Source: SAR116 cluster bacterium
GTDB taxonomy: Bacteria; Pseudomonadota; Alphaproteobacteria; Puniceispirillales; Puniceispirillaceae
Assembly (NCBI GenBank): GCA_002683535.1
Contig: NYTO01000052.1
Location: 33,054 to 39,226 of the forward strand
Reading direction: 5' to 3'
DNA length: 6,173 nt
Part shown: positions 1-5,682 of the stretch, piece after piece
Layout of the letters: the number at the start of each line of letters is the position of its first letter
Numbering within the stretch: the first letter of the stretch is position 1
Program-made: the position numbers and the translations under genes
The notes under the pieces: generated by a model
Seen by the model: the letters and a program-made list of their open reading frames with translations, nothing else
What the model was told of the DNA's origin: nothing
Databases searched by the model: none

Positions 1-240
1 GCGCGCAACAGCGGCGGATTGATGGCCATTCTGGTCTTGCCGCTGGCTGTGCCGATACTGATTTTTGGAACATTGGCCTCTTCACCCATCAGCAACGGCC
101 CGGTTGGCAATGGCCCGGTTGGCAACGGCATCATGACGCCGCATCTGTTGCTGCTGATGGCGGTGACAGCTGTATTGCTGGCCATCGTACCGGTGGCGGC
201 AGCTGCAGCCCTTGCCGAAGCGGAGGCGGAATCCTCATGA
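1..240 (+). CDS. ccmB: CcmB, haem exporter membrane subunit (C-terminal part)
   Basis: The last 79 residues of CcmB, open at the left edge, so most of the protein lies outside the window. CcmB is an integral membrane subunit of the CcmABCD complex in the cytoplasmic membrane, which with the ATPase CcmA drives haem loading of CcmE during cytochrome c maturation. What is seen: a Gly-Gly turn followed by the family-typical hydrophobic stretch LVLPLAVPILIFG, a loop, then a final membrane segment starting PHLLLL and ending in an Ala-rich tail. The loop between the two helices is longer than I expect because of a 15-bp tandem repeat that encodes NGPVG units. The TGA stop at 238-240 overlaps an ATG at 237. 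Identity is supported by the motifs and by ccmC and ccmD downstream. Confidence 0.9.
   Translation, partial: ARNSGGLMAILVLPLAVPILIFGTLASSPISNGPVGNGPVGNGIMTPHLLLLMAVTAVLLAIVPVAAAAALAEAEAESS
94..129 (+). repeat. 15-bp tandem repeat inside ccmB (about 2.4 copies)
   Basis: Units at 94-108 and 109-123 differ at a single base (aacggcccggttggc versus aatggcccggttggc), and 124-129 begins a third copy. The period is a multiple of three, so the frame is kept; it encodes NGPVG-NGPVG-NG in the loop before the last CcmB membrane helix. The one difference is synonymous (AAC/AAT). It looks like a slippage expansion tolerated in a loop. Confidence 0.85.
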
Positions 241-392
241 ATCGGCACGCTGTTACACCGCCCGCGGGCGATCCGCCAGACATGCCTGCCAGCATATTTG
301 CGACTGGCATTTTTACGACAGGCATTTTTACGACTGGTGTTTTTGTGACTGGCGTTTTTGCTGGGCCACACCATATGGAAAACGATGTTTGA
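237..392 (+). CDS. Possible small single-pass membrane protein between ccmB and ccmC
   Basis: A 51-codon ORF in a different frame from ccmB and ccmC. Its ATG overlaps the ccmB stop (ATGA at 237-240), and its TGA at 390-392 lies just inside ccmC, whose ATG is at 385. A GGAGG at 222-226 sits 10 bases before the ATG. Residues 1-18 are polar and Pro-rich. Residues about 19-42 are hydrophobic and built from four pentapeptides of form xTGxF (ATGIF, TTGIF, TTGVF, VTGVF), and the tail is short and polar. Between the DNA copies, changes in this frame are synonymous (Thr, Gly codons), Ile/Val, or Ala/Thr/Val, which is milder than in the other + frames, one of which is broken by a stop at 346-348. I recognise no family. 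It could be a real translationally coupled accessory peptide, in the size class of CcmD, or repeat-expanded spacer DNA that happens to be open. Confidence 0.4.
   Translation: MNRHAVTPPAGDPPDMPASIFATGIFTTGIFTTGVFVTGVFAGPHHMENDV
301..360 (+). repeat. 15-bp tandem repeat, four copies, between ccmB and ccmC
   Basis: Four consecutive 15-base units (301-315, 316-330, 331-345, 346-360) follow the pattern cgactggcattttta with a few substitutions. A much degraded fifth copy may precede them at 286-300. The array sits in the 144-bp space between the ccmB stop and the ccmC start and forms the hydrophobic part of the small ORF at 237-392. The period equals that of the array inside ccmB, but the unit sequence is unrelated. 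Confidence 0.85.
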
Positions 393-1119
393 CTATCTTG
401 CAAATCCGACCCGCTTCATGCGCCTTGCCAGATTGCTGGTTGCGCCGCTTTCGGTGCTGTCTGCCCTGCTGATTCTGGCTGGTCTCTATTATGGGCTGCT
501 GGCCTCACCGCCTGACTATCAGCAAGGCGATACGGTGCGCATCATGTATGTCCATGTGCCTGCTGCCTGGCTGGCCAGTCTTGGCTATGTGGCAATGGGG
601 GCCTGCGGGCTGTTTTATATCGTGTGGCGGCACCCGCTTGCCGATATTGCCTTGCGGGCAATGGCACCGGTGGGCGCAATGTTCGCTTTCCTGACCCTGG
701 TGACCGGCGCGCTGTGGGGCAAGCCGATGTGGGGTGCGTGGTGGGTATGGGATGCCCGGCTGACATCCATGCTGATCCTGCTTTTCTTTTATGTTGCCGT
801 GATCGCGCTGGCGAATGCGTTTGATACAGCCGAGCGTGGCAGCCGTCCGGCCGCCATTCTGGCACTTGTCGGGTTGATCAATGTGCCGATTGTAAAATTT
901 TCAGTCGACTGGTGGAACACACTTCACCAACCGGCAAGCCTGCTGCGAAGTGGCGGCGTGTCCATTGATCCGGCAATGCTGACCCCACTGCTGTTGATGC
1001 TTGCCGGCATGCATCTGTTTTTCGCAATAGTGGTCATCCTGCGGATGCAGGCGATGCTGGCCGAACGGCGCATCGCGGCGCTGCATATCCGCAACATGGC
1101 GCGCGAGGGCGGGGCATGA
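385..1119 (+). CDS. ccmC: CcmC, haem-handling protein of cytochrome c maturation
   Basis: A 244-residue polytopic membrane protein that binds haem at the periplasmic face and hands it to the chaperone CcmE in cytochrome c maturation system I. Visible family marks: an N-terminus FDYLANPTRFMRLA, MYVHVPAAW (His57), the tryptophan-rich haem-contact motif WGKPMWGAWWVWD at 111-123, and VDWWNTLHQPAS with His181. The two histidines match the family's axial haem ligands. About six hydrophobic segments are present and the length is normal. I chose the ATG at 385 over the in-frame TTG at 358 because the conserved CcmC N-terminus begins there and a GGA lies five bases upstream; the TTG lies inside the 15-bp repeat array. 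The stop overlaps the ccmD start (ATGA at 1116-1119), which implies translational coupling. Confidence 0.96.
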   Translation: MFDYLANPTRFMRLARLLVAPLSVLSALLILAGLYYGLLASPPDYQQGDTVRIMYVHVPAAWLASLGYVAMGACGLFYIVWRHPLADIALRAMAPVGAMFAFLTLVTGALWGKPMWGAWWVWDARLTSMLILLFFYVAVIALANAFDTAERGSRPAAILALVGLINVPIVKFSVDWWNTLHQPASLLRSGGVSIDPAMLTPLLLMLAGMHLFFAIVVILRMQAMLAERRIAALHIRNMAREGGA

Positions 1120-1271
1120 GCGTTTTTCTTGAGATGGGCGGATATGGCGGATTTATATGGCCCTGTTATATCCTCACGCTTGGCGGCATGGTCTGGATAG
1201 CTGTTTCGAGCTGGCGACGCGCAAAAGCAGCTGCAGCAAGGCTGGCTGAACTCGGCATGGAAAAGGGCTAG
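1116..1271 (+). CDS. ccmD: CcmD, small membrane protein of the haem release complex
   Basis: A 51-residue protein with the CcmD layout: a short Gly-rich lead (MGGYGGF), one membrane segment at about residues 13-31 (starting IWPCYILTL), then a basic Ala-rich cytoplasmic tail beginning SSWRRAKAAAARL. In the family, CcmD stabilises the CcmABC complex and is needed to release holo-CcmE. The start overlaps the ccmC stop by four bases. It is the last gene of the + strand block here; the thioredoxin-like gene ccmG/helX, which often follows in alphaproteobacteria, is absent and the strand switches. Confidence 0.92.
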   Translation: MSVFLEMGGYGGFIWPCYILTLGGMVWIAVSSWRRAKAAAARLAELGMEKG

Positions 1272-1330
1272 CTGGGAAACGGACCAGCTGGCGACGTATT
1301 CGGCTTACCCCTTGCGGCGGCGACCGCCGC
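1270..1330. terminator. Hairpins at the convergent gene ends (possible weak terminator)
   Basis: ccmD and the ASKHA gene converge with only 33 bp between their stops. Two hairpins can be drawn. One is a 6-bp stem, agctgg (1270-1275) with ccagct (1284-1289); on the - strand it is followed five bases later by a TTTT (1264-1261). The other is a strong GC stem, gcggcgg (1314-1320) with ccgccgc (1324-1330) and a 3-base loop, inside the last codons of the ASKHA gene. Neither has a good U-tract, so a classical intrinsic terminator is doubtful. Confidence 0.2.
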
Positions 1331-3335
1331 GGCGTCTGCCGCTTTCAATCGCCGGGGCTTCATCAGGTGTCAGAACGCGTTCAGGCAGTTCGACCACAGC
1401 AGACAGCTTTTCATACGGCTCACTTTTGTGCGGGATCGCCATCGCCTTGATGAATTGATCCTGGAACGAGGCTTCTACCGCCGTCTCGATCTTCTCAATA
1501 TCGCGAACGACCGCCTCGATCTCGCGCCGCGCACCCTTGTTCAGCAGCGCCATTCGCGCGCCGGTTCCGGCAGAATTGCCAGCGGCCCGAACATTCTCCA
1601 GCTCGCAGTCCGGAATCATGCCAAGAACCATCGCATATTTTGGGTCGATATGGGTGCCGAACGCGCCGGCCAGCACCACCCTGTCCACCTGCTTCAACCC
1701 CATCTTGTCCATCAGCAGACGGAACCCGGCATGCAGCGCCGCCTTTGCCAGCTGGATAGCACGGACATCATTCTGCGTGACCACAACATTGTCAGAAATA
1801 CGGTAGGAGAATGTGCGGCCATCCTGCTCGATCCGCGGCGAGCGTGCCACCACCGCGCCATCGATCACCCCGTCGGTCGACAGAATGCCGGTGATATACA
1901 TCTCGGCCAGCACCTCGATAATGCCGGACCCGCAAATGCCGGTGATGCCAGTGGACTTCACCGCCGCATCAAAGCCATCCTCATCCGACCATTCCTCGAC
2001 GCCGATCACCCGAAAGCGCGGCTCCAGCGTATCCTTGTCGATACGGATCCGTTCAATCGCGCCCGGCGCGGCACGCTGGCCTGATGAAATTTGTGCCCCT
2101 TCAAAGGCCGGACCTGTCGGCGATGACGCGGCAAGCATCCGCTGGCTGTTGCCGACCACAATTTCGGCATTGGTGCCAACATCCACAACAAGCGTATTCA
2201 CCTCGTCTTTCTGCGGGGCCTCAGCCAGCACAACGCCGGCTGCATCCGCACCGACATGCCCGGCGATACAAGGCAGAACATAGACACGGGCACCCTTGTT
2301 CACATCCAGCCCGATCTCGCTTGCACGCAATTCGATCGATGTATCAACGGCCAGCGCGAACGGCGCGCCACCAAGTTCCACCGGATCAATGCCCAGAAGA
2401 AGGTGATGCATCACCGGATTGCCGACCAGCACAATCTCGACGACATCATCAGCAGCAAGCCCAGCCTGTTCAGCCGCACCGGAGATCAGTTTCTGCAACC
2501 CTTCAATGACCGCGCCGGTCATTTCCAGATGCCCGCCCGGATTCATGATGCCGTAAGACACACGGCTCATCAGATCCTCACCAAAGCGAATTTGCGGATT
2601 CATCGCGCCGGTCGATGCCAGCACATCGCCTGTCACCATGTCACACAGATGCGCTGACATGGTTGTCGACCCCACATCAATCGCCACACCGGCCACCTGT
2701 TCCTTCAGACCCGGCCAGATACCGATAATCTGATGACCATCACGCAACGCCACCGTGACCTGCCAGTCACCGGCGCGCAGCACCGGTTGCAGTGATTGCA
2801 GAATATGAAGATCACAGGTGATATCGCCGCTGACCCGATCCGGCCACTGCACCTGCAATGCCTCGACAAGGCGGCGGAAATCGCCTGACGGTTCATGCAT
2901 ATCGGGCTCACGCACCTCGACAAGACAGAGCCTGATGATCGGGTCCATCTCGATCTGCCGATCGTCAGCGGCCTTGCGGACAAGCTGGTTGTGAACCTGG
3001 CTTTCCGGCGGCACATCGATGACCACATCGGCCTGCAATGTCGACTGGCAAGACAGTCGCCTGCCGACAGCAAGCCCCTTTTTGTCGGCATAACGGGTTT
3101 CGACAGCGGTCACACCGCACAGGCTGTCATCACCCGAGGTAATCCCGTGCTTGGCAAATTCGCCGCGCCCCACATCAATCTGGCAGCGTCCACACAACGC
3201 CCGCCCGCCACAAACCGAATCAATATCGACACCAAGCGTCCGCGCCGCTTGCAACACCGTTGTACCAGCCGGCACAACCCCTTGCCGGCCAGACGGCGTA
3301 AAGACGATTTTGATATCTGATCCGGTGTCGCTCAC
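1305..3335 (-). CDS. [2Fe-2S] ferredoxin/ASKHA protein, corrinoid reductive activase (RACo/RamA-like, DUF4445)
   Basis: A 676-residue protein that by family should use ATP to reactivate a corrinoid protein from Co(II) to Co(I). Residues 1-110 form a plant-type [2Fe-2S] ferredoxin domain with Cys42, Cys48, Cys51 (CGGRALCGRC) and Cys96 (RLSCQ). A linker and middle domain run to about 210. The ASKHA ATPase fold follows, with phosphate loops DVGSTT (220-225) and DVGTNAE (385-391), the family motif MNPQIRFGED (245-254), GNPVMHHLLLG (305-315), GICGSGI (466-472) and AGAFGTH (556-562). The layout matches RACo of acetogens rather than methanogen RamA, which has C-terminal [4Fe-4S] clusters. The start is GTG at 3333-3335, because the ferredoxin strand IKIVFTPSG begins eight residues later and no ATG fits. 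It begins 18 bp after the methyltransferase stop. The C-terminus is an Arg/Gly-rich tail (667-676). The corrinoid partner is not in the window. Confidence 0.9.
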   Translation of the reverse strand: MSDTGSDIKIVFTPSGRQGVVPAGTTVLQAARTLGVDIDSVCGGRALCGRCQIDVGRGEFAKHGITSGDDSLCGVTAVETRYADKKGLAVGRRLSCQSTLQADVVIDVPPESQVHNQLVRKAADDRQIEMDPIIRLCLVEVREPDMHEPSGDFRRLVEALQVQWPDRVSGDITCDLHILQSLQPVLRAGDWQVTVALRDGHQIIGIWPGLKEQVAGVAIDVGSTTMSAHLCDMVTGDVLASTGAMNPQIRFGEDLMSRVSYGIMNPGGHLEMTGAVIEGLQKLISGAAEQAGLAADDVVEIVLVGNPVMHHLLLGIDPVELGGAPFALAVDTSIELRASEIGLDVNKGARVYVLPCIAGHVGADAAGVVLAEAPQKDEVNTLVVDVGTNAEIVVGNSQRMLAASSPTGPAFEGAQISSGQRAAPGAIERIRIDKDTLEPRFRVIGVEEWSDEDGFDAAVKSTGITGICGSGIIEVLAEMYITGILSTDGVIDGAVVARSPRIEQDGRTFSYRISDNVVVTQNDVRAIQLAKAALHAGFRLLMDKMGLKQVDRVVLAGAFGTHIDPKYAMVLGMIPDCELENVRAAGNSAGTGARMALLNKGARREIEAVVRDIEKIETAVEASFQDQFIKAMAIPHKSEPYEKLSAVVELPERVLTPDEAPAIESGRRRGGRRRKG

Positions 3336-3353
3336 GGCCTTCGCCTTGCCCGG

Positions 3354-4256
3354 TCAGGCGCTGCGCCGACGACGCGTCTGGCGACGTTCACGCCCACCCT
3401 CGCCAACAGCTGCCGGTTCACGAAACCGCTTGATCCAGTTGCGGCATTCCGGGTCATGCCCGTTCATCACGTTTGCGCCCATGATCCCGGTCATTTCTTC
3501 AGCGTGAAGCGGGTTCATGATGGCTGATGTCATGCCGGCACCTGCCGCCATCGACAGAAAGGCTGCGTTCATGCCATGCCGGTTCGGCAGTCCAAACGAA
3601 ATGTTCGATGCCCCGCAGGTTGTGTTTACCTTCAGTTCGGTGCGAAGCCGGATGATCAGGTCCAGCGCCGACCGTCCGGCAAGATTGATGGCACCAACCG
3701 GCATGATCAGCGGATCAACAACAACATCCTCACGCGGAATGCCGTAATCCTCAGCCCGCTCGACAATCTTTTTGGCAACCTCGTAGCGGACATTCGGGTC
3801 CTCGGAAATGCCTGTCTCGTCATTCGAAATGGCAACCACAGCGGCATTGTATTTCTTGACCAGCGGCAGAACCACTTCAAGGCGTTCCTCTTCACCCGTC
3901 ACCGAATTCACCAGCGGTTTGCCCTTATAGACGGCCAGACCAGCTTCCAGCGCCGCAACGATCGAACTGTCAATGGCCAGCGGCACCGAAACCGTATCCT
4001 GCACCAGCTTGATTGACTCGGCCAGGATCGCAGGTTCATCCGCCATCGGAATGCCTGCATTCACATCCAGCATGGTGGCACCGGCCTCGACCTGAGCCAC
4101 AGCATCTGAAATGACCCGCTCATAGTTGCCTTCCGCCATTTCAGCGGCAAGCAGCTTGCGTCCAGTCGGATTAATCCGCTCACCGATAACGCAAAAGGGG
4201 GCGTCAAATCCGATAATGAGTTCCTGTTTGTCCGACGAAACTAAGGTTCTGGTCAT
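3354..4256 (-). CDS. Methyltetrahydrofolate:corrinoid protein methyltransferase (AcsE/MtgA-like)
   Basis: A 300-residue cytoplasmic TIM-barrel enzyme of the pterin-binding family (dihydropteroate synthase/MeTr fold), which moves a methyl group between a corrinoid protein and tetrahydrofolate. Motifs in order: IGERINPTGRK (24-34), LDVNAG (63-68), AIDSS (95-99), NSVTGEEE (117-124), DPL (181-183) and GASNISFGLPNRHG (215-228). The last contains the Asn that in MeTr contacts N5 of the folate. The start at 4256 is supported by a perfect AAGGAG (RC of 4264-4269) seven bases before the ATG. The barrel ends near residue 282 and is followed by a basic tail rich in Arg (289-298). In this context the likely direction is methyl-corrinoid to methyl-THF, as for MtgA in glycine betaine demethylation, but the sequence does not show the direction. 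The alternative, the cobalamin-dependent methionine synthase pterin domain, is unlikely because the protein stands alone beside an ASKHA activator. Confidence 0.88.
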   Translation of the reverse strand: MTRTLVSSDKQELIIGFDAPFCVIGERINPTGRKLLAAEMAEGNYERVISDAVAQVEAGATMLDVNAGIPMADEPAILAESIKLVQDTVSVPLAIDSSIVAALEAGLAVYKGKPLVNSVTGEEERLEVVLPLVKKYNAAVVAISNDETGISEDPNVRYEVAKKIVERAEDYGIPREDVVVDPLIMPVGAINLAGRSALDLIIRLRTELKVNTTCGASNISFGLPNRHGMNAAFLSMAAGAGMTSAIMNPLHAEEMTGIMGANVMNGHDPECRNWIKRFREPAAVGEGGRERRQTRRRRSA

Positions 4257-4309
4257 GAATTCGCTCCTTCTGCGATTGCGGCGATGCCTTAAGTGGCTCA
4301 GTCGTCGGT

Positions 4310-5209
4310 TCAGTTGGCAATCACGTCAAACCCGCCTTTTGGCAGGAGTTCGATATTGCCCTCAGCAACGCCACCAGCATAGGCAGCAGTGCGGGCAAAT
4401 CCCCCAAATGGATAATAATGAAAATGCCGGATCAGACAGGCATCATCAGCTGCCATGCCCTCGGCCAATCCGGTGATCAGCATATGCGGTGACTGCACCG
4501 TCATCAATTTGGCCACGTTCTTTGCCTGTTTGGCGACAAAACGCATCGACGGGCCGATACCGGAAATTTGGGCAAACCGGAACAGCGTCTTGATCGTCGC
4601 CGGTCCCGGAATGCCGATGCGGATCGGCAGCGTATTGCCTGCAGCCCTGACACGGCGTTCCCAGTCCAGAACGATATCTGCCTCAAAACAGAACTGCGTT
4701 TCGATATAGAGGTTCAGACCATCACGAGCGGCCAGCGCATTCTTTGCTGCCAGAGCCGCGGCAATTTCCTCATCAGTGATATCAGGGCTGCCTTCAGGGT
4801 GGCCGGCGACACCAACCGAGCGAATTCCATGTTTCTGTATCAGGCCAGTTTCCAGAACCTGAATCGTGGCATCAAACGCCCCGACAGGCTTGTCGACACC
4901 GCCGCCGATACACAAGACCTCTTCGACACCGCAGCGGCTGGTAAACGCCGCCAGCAATTCATCCAGCTGGTCGGCATCGCGCAAGGAACGGGCCGCCAGA
5001 TGCGGCACTGGCCGCATGCCGTCATTATGCAGGCGTTCAGCAACAGCAATCGTTTCGGCCGGGTCGGTTCCCGGCAGGAACGTCACATTGACCGTGGTGC
5101 CCGGTGAAAGGCAGTCACGAAAACTCTCAATCTTCGTGGCACCTGTCGGTGTGACTTCGATGGACCAGTCGGCAGCTGCCTTGCTGATCATCTCGATAGT
5201 ACTGGCCAT
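4310..5209 (-). CDS. Divergent MetF-like methylenetetrahydrofolate reductase (probable methyl-THF oxidising flavoprotein)
   Basis: A 299-residue FAD TIM-barrel of the MetF family, interconverting 5-methyl-THF and 5,10-methylene-THF. Aligned by eye to E. coli MetF: WSIEVTP (15-21) replaces the SFEFFPP strand and keeps the catalytic Glu (Glu18); VPHLAARS (68-75) matches PHLTC; CIGGGVDKP (100-108) sits at LRGD; GVAGHPEGSPD (133-143) matches AYPEVHPEA; IETQFCFE (169-176) matches ITQFFFD; RIGIPGP (197-203) matches the PG loop; and HFHYYPFGG (262-270) lies near FHFYTLN. The flavin-tuning Asp120 of E. coli appears to be Gly. It starts at ATG 5209 with GGAG six bases upstream. The methyltransferase gene follows after 53 bp. 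A folate-oxidising role parallels MetF2 of the chloromethane pathway in Methylobacterium (established); here it is inference. A housekeeping biosynthetic MetF is less likely given its divergence and neighbours. Confidence 0.82.
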   Translation of the reverse strand: MASTIEMISKAAADWSIEVTPTGATKIESFRDCLSPGTTVNVTFLPGTDPAETIAVAERLHNDGMRPVPHLAARSLRDADQLDELLAAFTSRCGVEEVLCIGGGVDKPVGAFDATIQVLETGLIQKHGIRSVGVAGHPEGSPDITDEEIAAALAAKNALAARDGLNLYIETQFCFEADIVLDWERRVRAAGNTLPIRIGIPGPATIKTLFRFAQISGIGPSMRFVAKQAKNVAKLMTVQSPHMLITGLAEGMAADDACLIRHFHYYPFGGFARTAAYAGGVAEGNIELLPKGGFDVIAN

Positions 5210-5349
5210 CCTTCACTCCGCTCAGAAATCATTGGACCTGAAATTCGAATTGATGCTGCGTGTCTGCATGCTTTGCAGGCCGGAAGAATGGCGATTTCAA
5301 CTCGCTGACGATGGCTTGCCAACGCCCCACTATCTTCCGATTGCGACAT
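5188..5349 (-). CDS. Doubtful 53-residue ORF bridging the PF13769 and MetF-like genes
   Basis: An ATG 16 bp after the PF13769 stop, preceded by a run of five G, opens a 53-codon ORF whose stop lies 22 bases inside the MetF-like gene. The peptide holds a CxxC (PACKACRH) and has no membrane segment or family I recognise. It fills the only long gap (156 bp) in the operon, which is the sole argument for it. It may equally be chance, as the same frame is also open across the gene upstream. Confidence 0.15.
   Translation of the reverse strand: MSQSEDSGALASHRQRVEIAILPACKACRHAASIRISGPMISERSEGWPVLSR
5294..5322 (-). promoter_or_regulatory. Weak internal promoter candidate ahead of the MetF-like gene
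   Basis: On the - strand TTGGCA (5322-5317) and TGAAAT (5299-5294) are separated by 17 bases. This matches the sigma70 -35 at five of six positions and the -10 at four of six. It would start transcription about 75-80 bases before the MetF-like ATG. Such matches arise often by chance, and alphaproteobacterial -10 boxes are poorly conserved, so this is only a candidate. Confidence 0.15.
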
Positions 5350-5373
5350 GCCCCCGTCTGACCGGTCAATCGG
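5337..5373 (-). repeat. 7-bp inverted repeat at the end of the PF13769 gene
   Basis: ccgattg (5337-5343) and caatcgg (5367-5373) can form a 7-bp stem with a 23-base loop straddling the PF13769 stop codon. A separate perfect 10-base palindrome, tgaccggtca (5359-5368), overlaps one arm. There is no T-run, so it is not an intrinsic terminator. It could be an mRNA-processing or stabilising structure, or a protein site, or chance. Confidence 0.3.
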
Positions 5374-5680
5374 GATTGTTGCCACCATTCTCGACAAGCC
5401 GGCGCACCCGGTCTGCCGGGTAGTCTTCTTCCAGCTCAGCCGCCCTGGCCGCCGCCGCGCTATCCAGATCCTCTCCACAATCGACCGGATCGCCCCGACG
5501 CCATTCTGCCAGATAGTCATCTGTCGATTCCGCGCCGTCGCGCATGGCGGCGGCATCAATGGCGATGGCAAAACGCCGTGACAATTCAATCTTCGCCTGC
5601 TCGCGCTTGCGGCCACGGCCACGTTCAGCGATGACCTGGGCGGGAATATCACGCCAATATAAAGTAATCAGCTGTGCCAT
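5366..5680 (-). CDS. PF13769 'virulence factor' family small protein, C1-operon associated
   Basis: A 104-residue soluble protein. The start MAQLITLYWRDIPAQVI, then a basic stretch GRGRKR (21-26), a helical core LSRRFAIAIDAAAMR (33-47), DDYLAEWRRG (54-63) and an acidic, helical C-terminus match the family that databases name 'virulence factor' (PF13769). Nothing here supports a role in virulence. As I recall, homologues in alphaproteobacteria sit in corrinoid methyltransferase/C1 clusters, as here. The start is clear: the ATG lies two bases after the DUF1638 stop, with GGAG seven bases upstream, so the two genes are tightly coupled. No catalytic residues can be named; one cysteine (Cys68). 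A role in assembly or regulation of the corrinoid system is possible but is inference. Confidence 0.82.
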   Translation of the reverse strand: MAQLITLYWRDIPAQVIAERGRGRKREQAKIELSRRFAIAIDAAAMRDGAESTDDYLAEWRRGDPVDCGEDLDSAAAARAAELEEDYPADRVRRLVENGGNNPD

Positions 5681-5682
5681 CC

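Noticed and set aside
358..384. In-frame TTG as an earlier ccmC start
   Set aside because: It lies in the last 15-bp repeat unit, has no clear ribosome site, and the conserved CcmC N-terminus starts at the ATG at 385.
131..403. Antisense and alternate-frame pentapeptide ORFs across the 301-360 repeat
   Set aside because: Any 15-bp tandem repeat gives pentapeptide repeats in all frames. These lack the start/stop coupling to ccmB and ccmC, and the other + frames show harsher changes between copies.
1428..3320. Several + strand ORFs opposite the ASKHA gene
   Set aside because: They are shadows of a well-supported - strand gene with recognisable domains and have no family features of their own.
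5210..5365. Cobalamin riboswitch ahead of the MetF-like gene
   Set aside because: The gap is short and I see no B12-box-like sequence; if one exists it should precede the operon, outside the window.
5188..5652. A 154-residue - strand ORF overlapping the PF13769 gene
   Set aside because: Most of it is an out-of-frame shadow of PF13769; only the part from 5349 was considered, as a doubtful small ORF.
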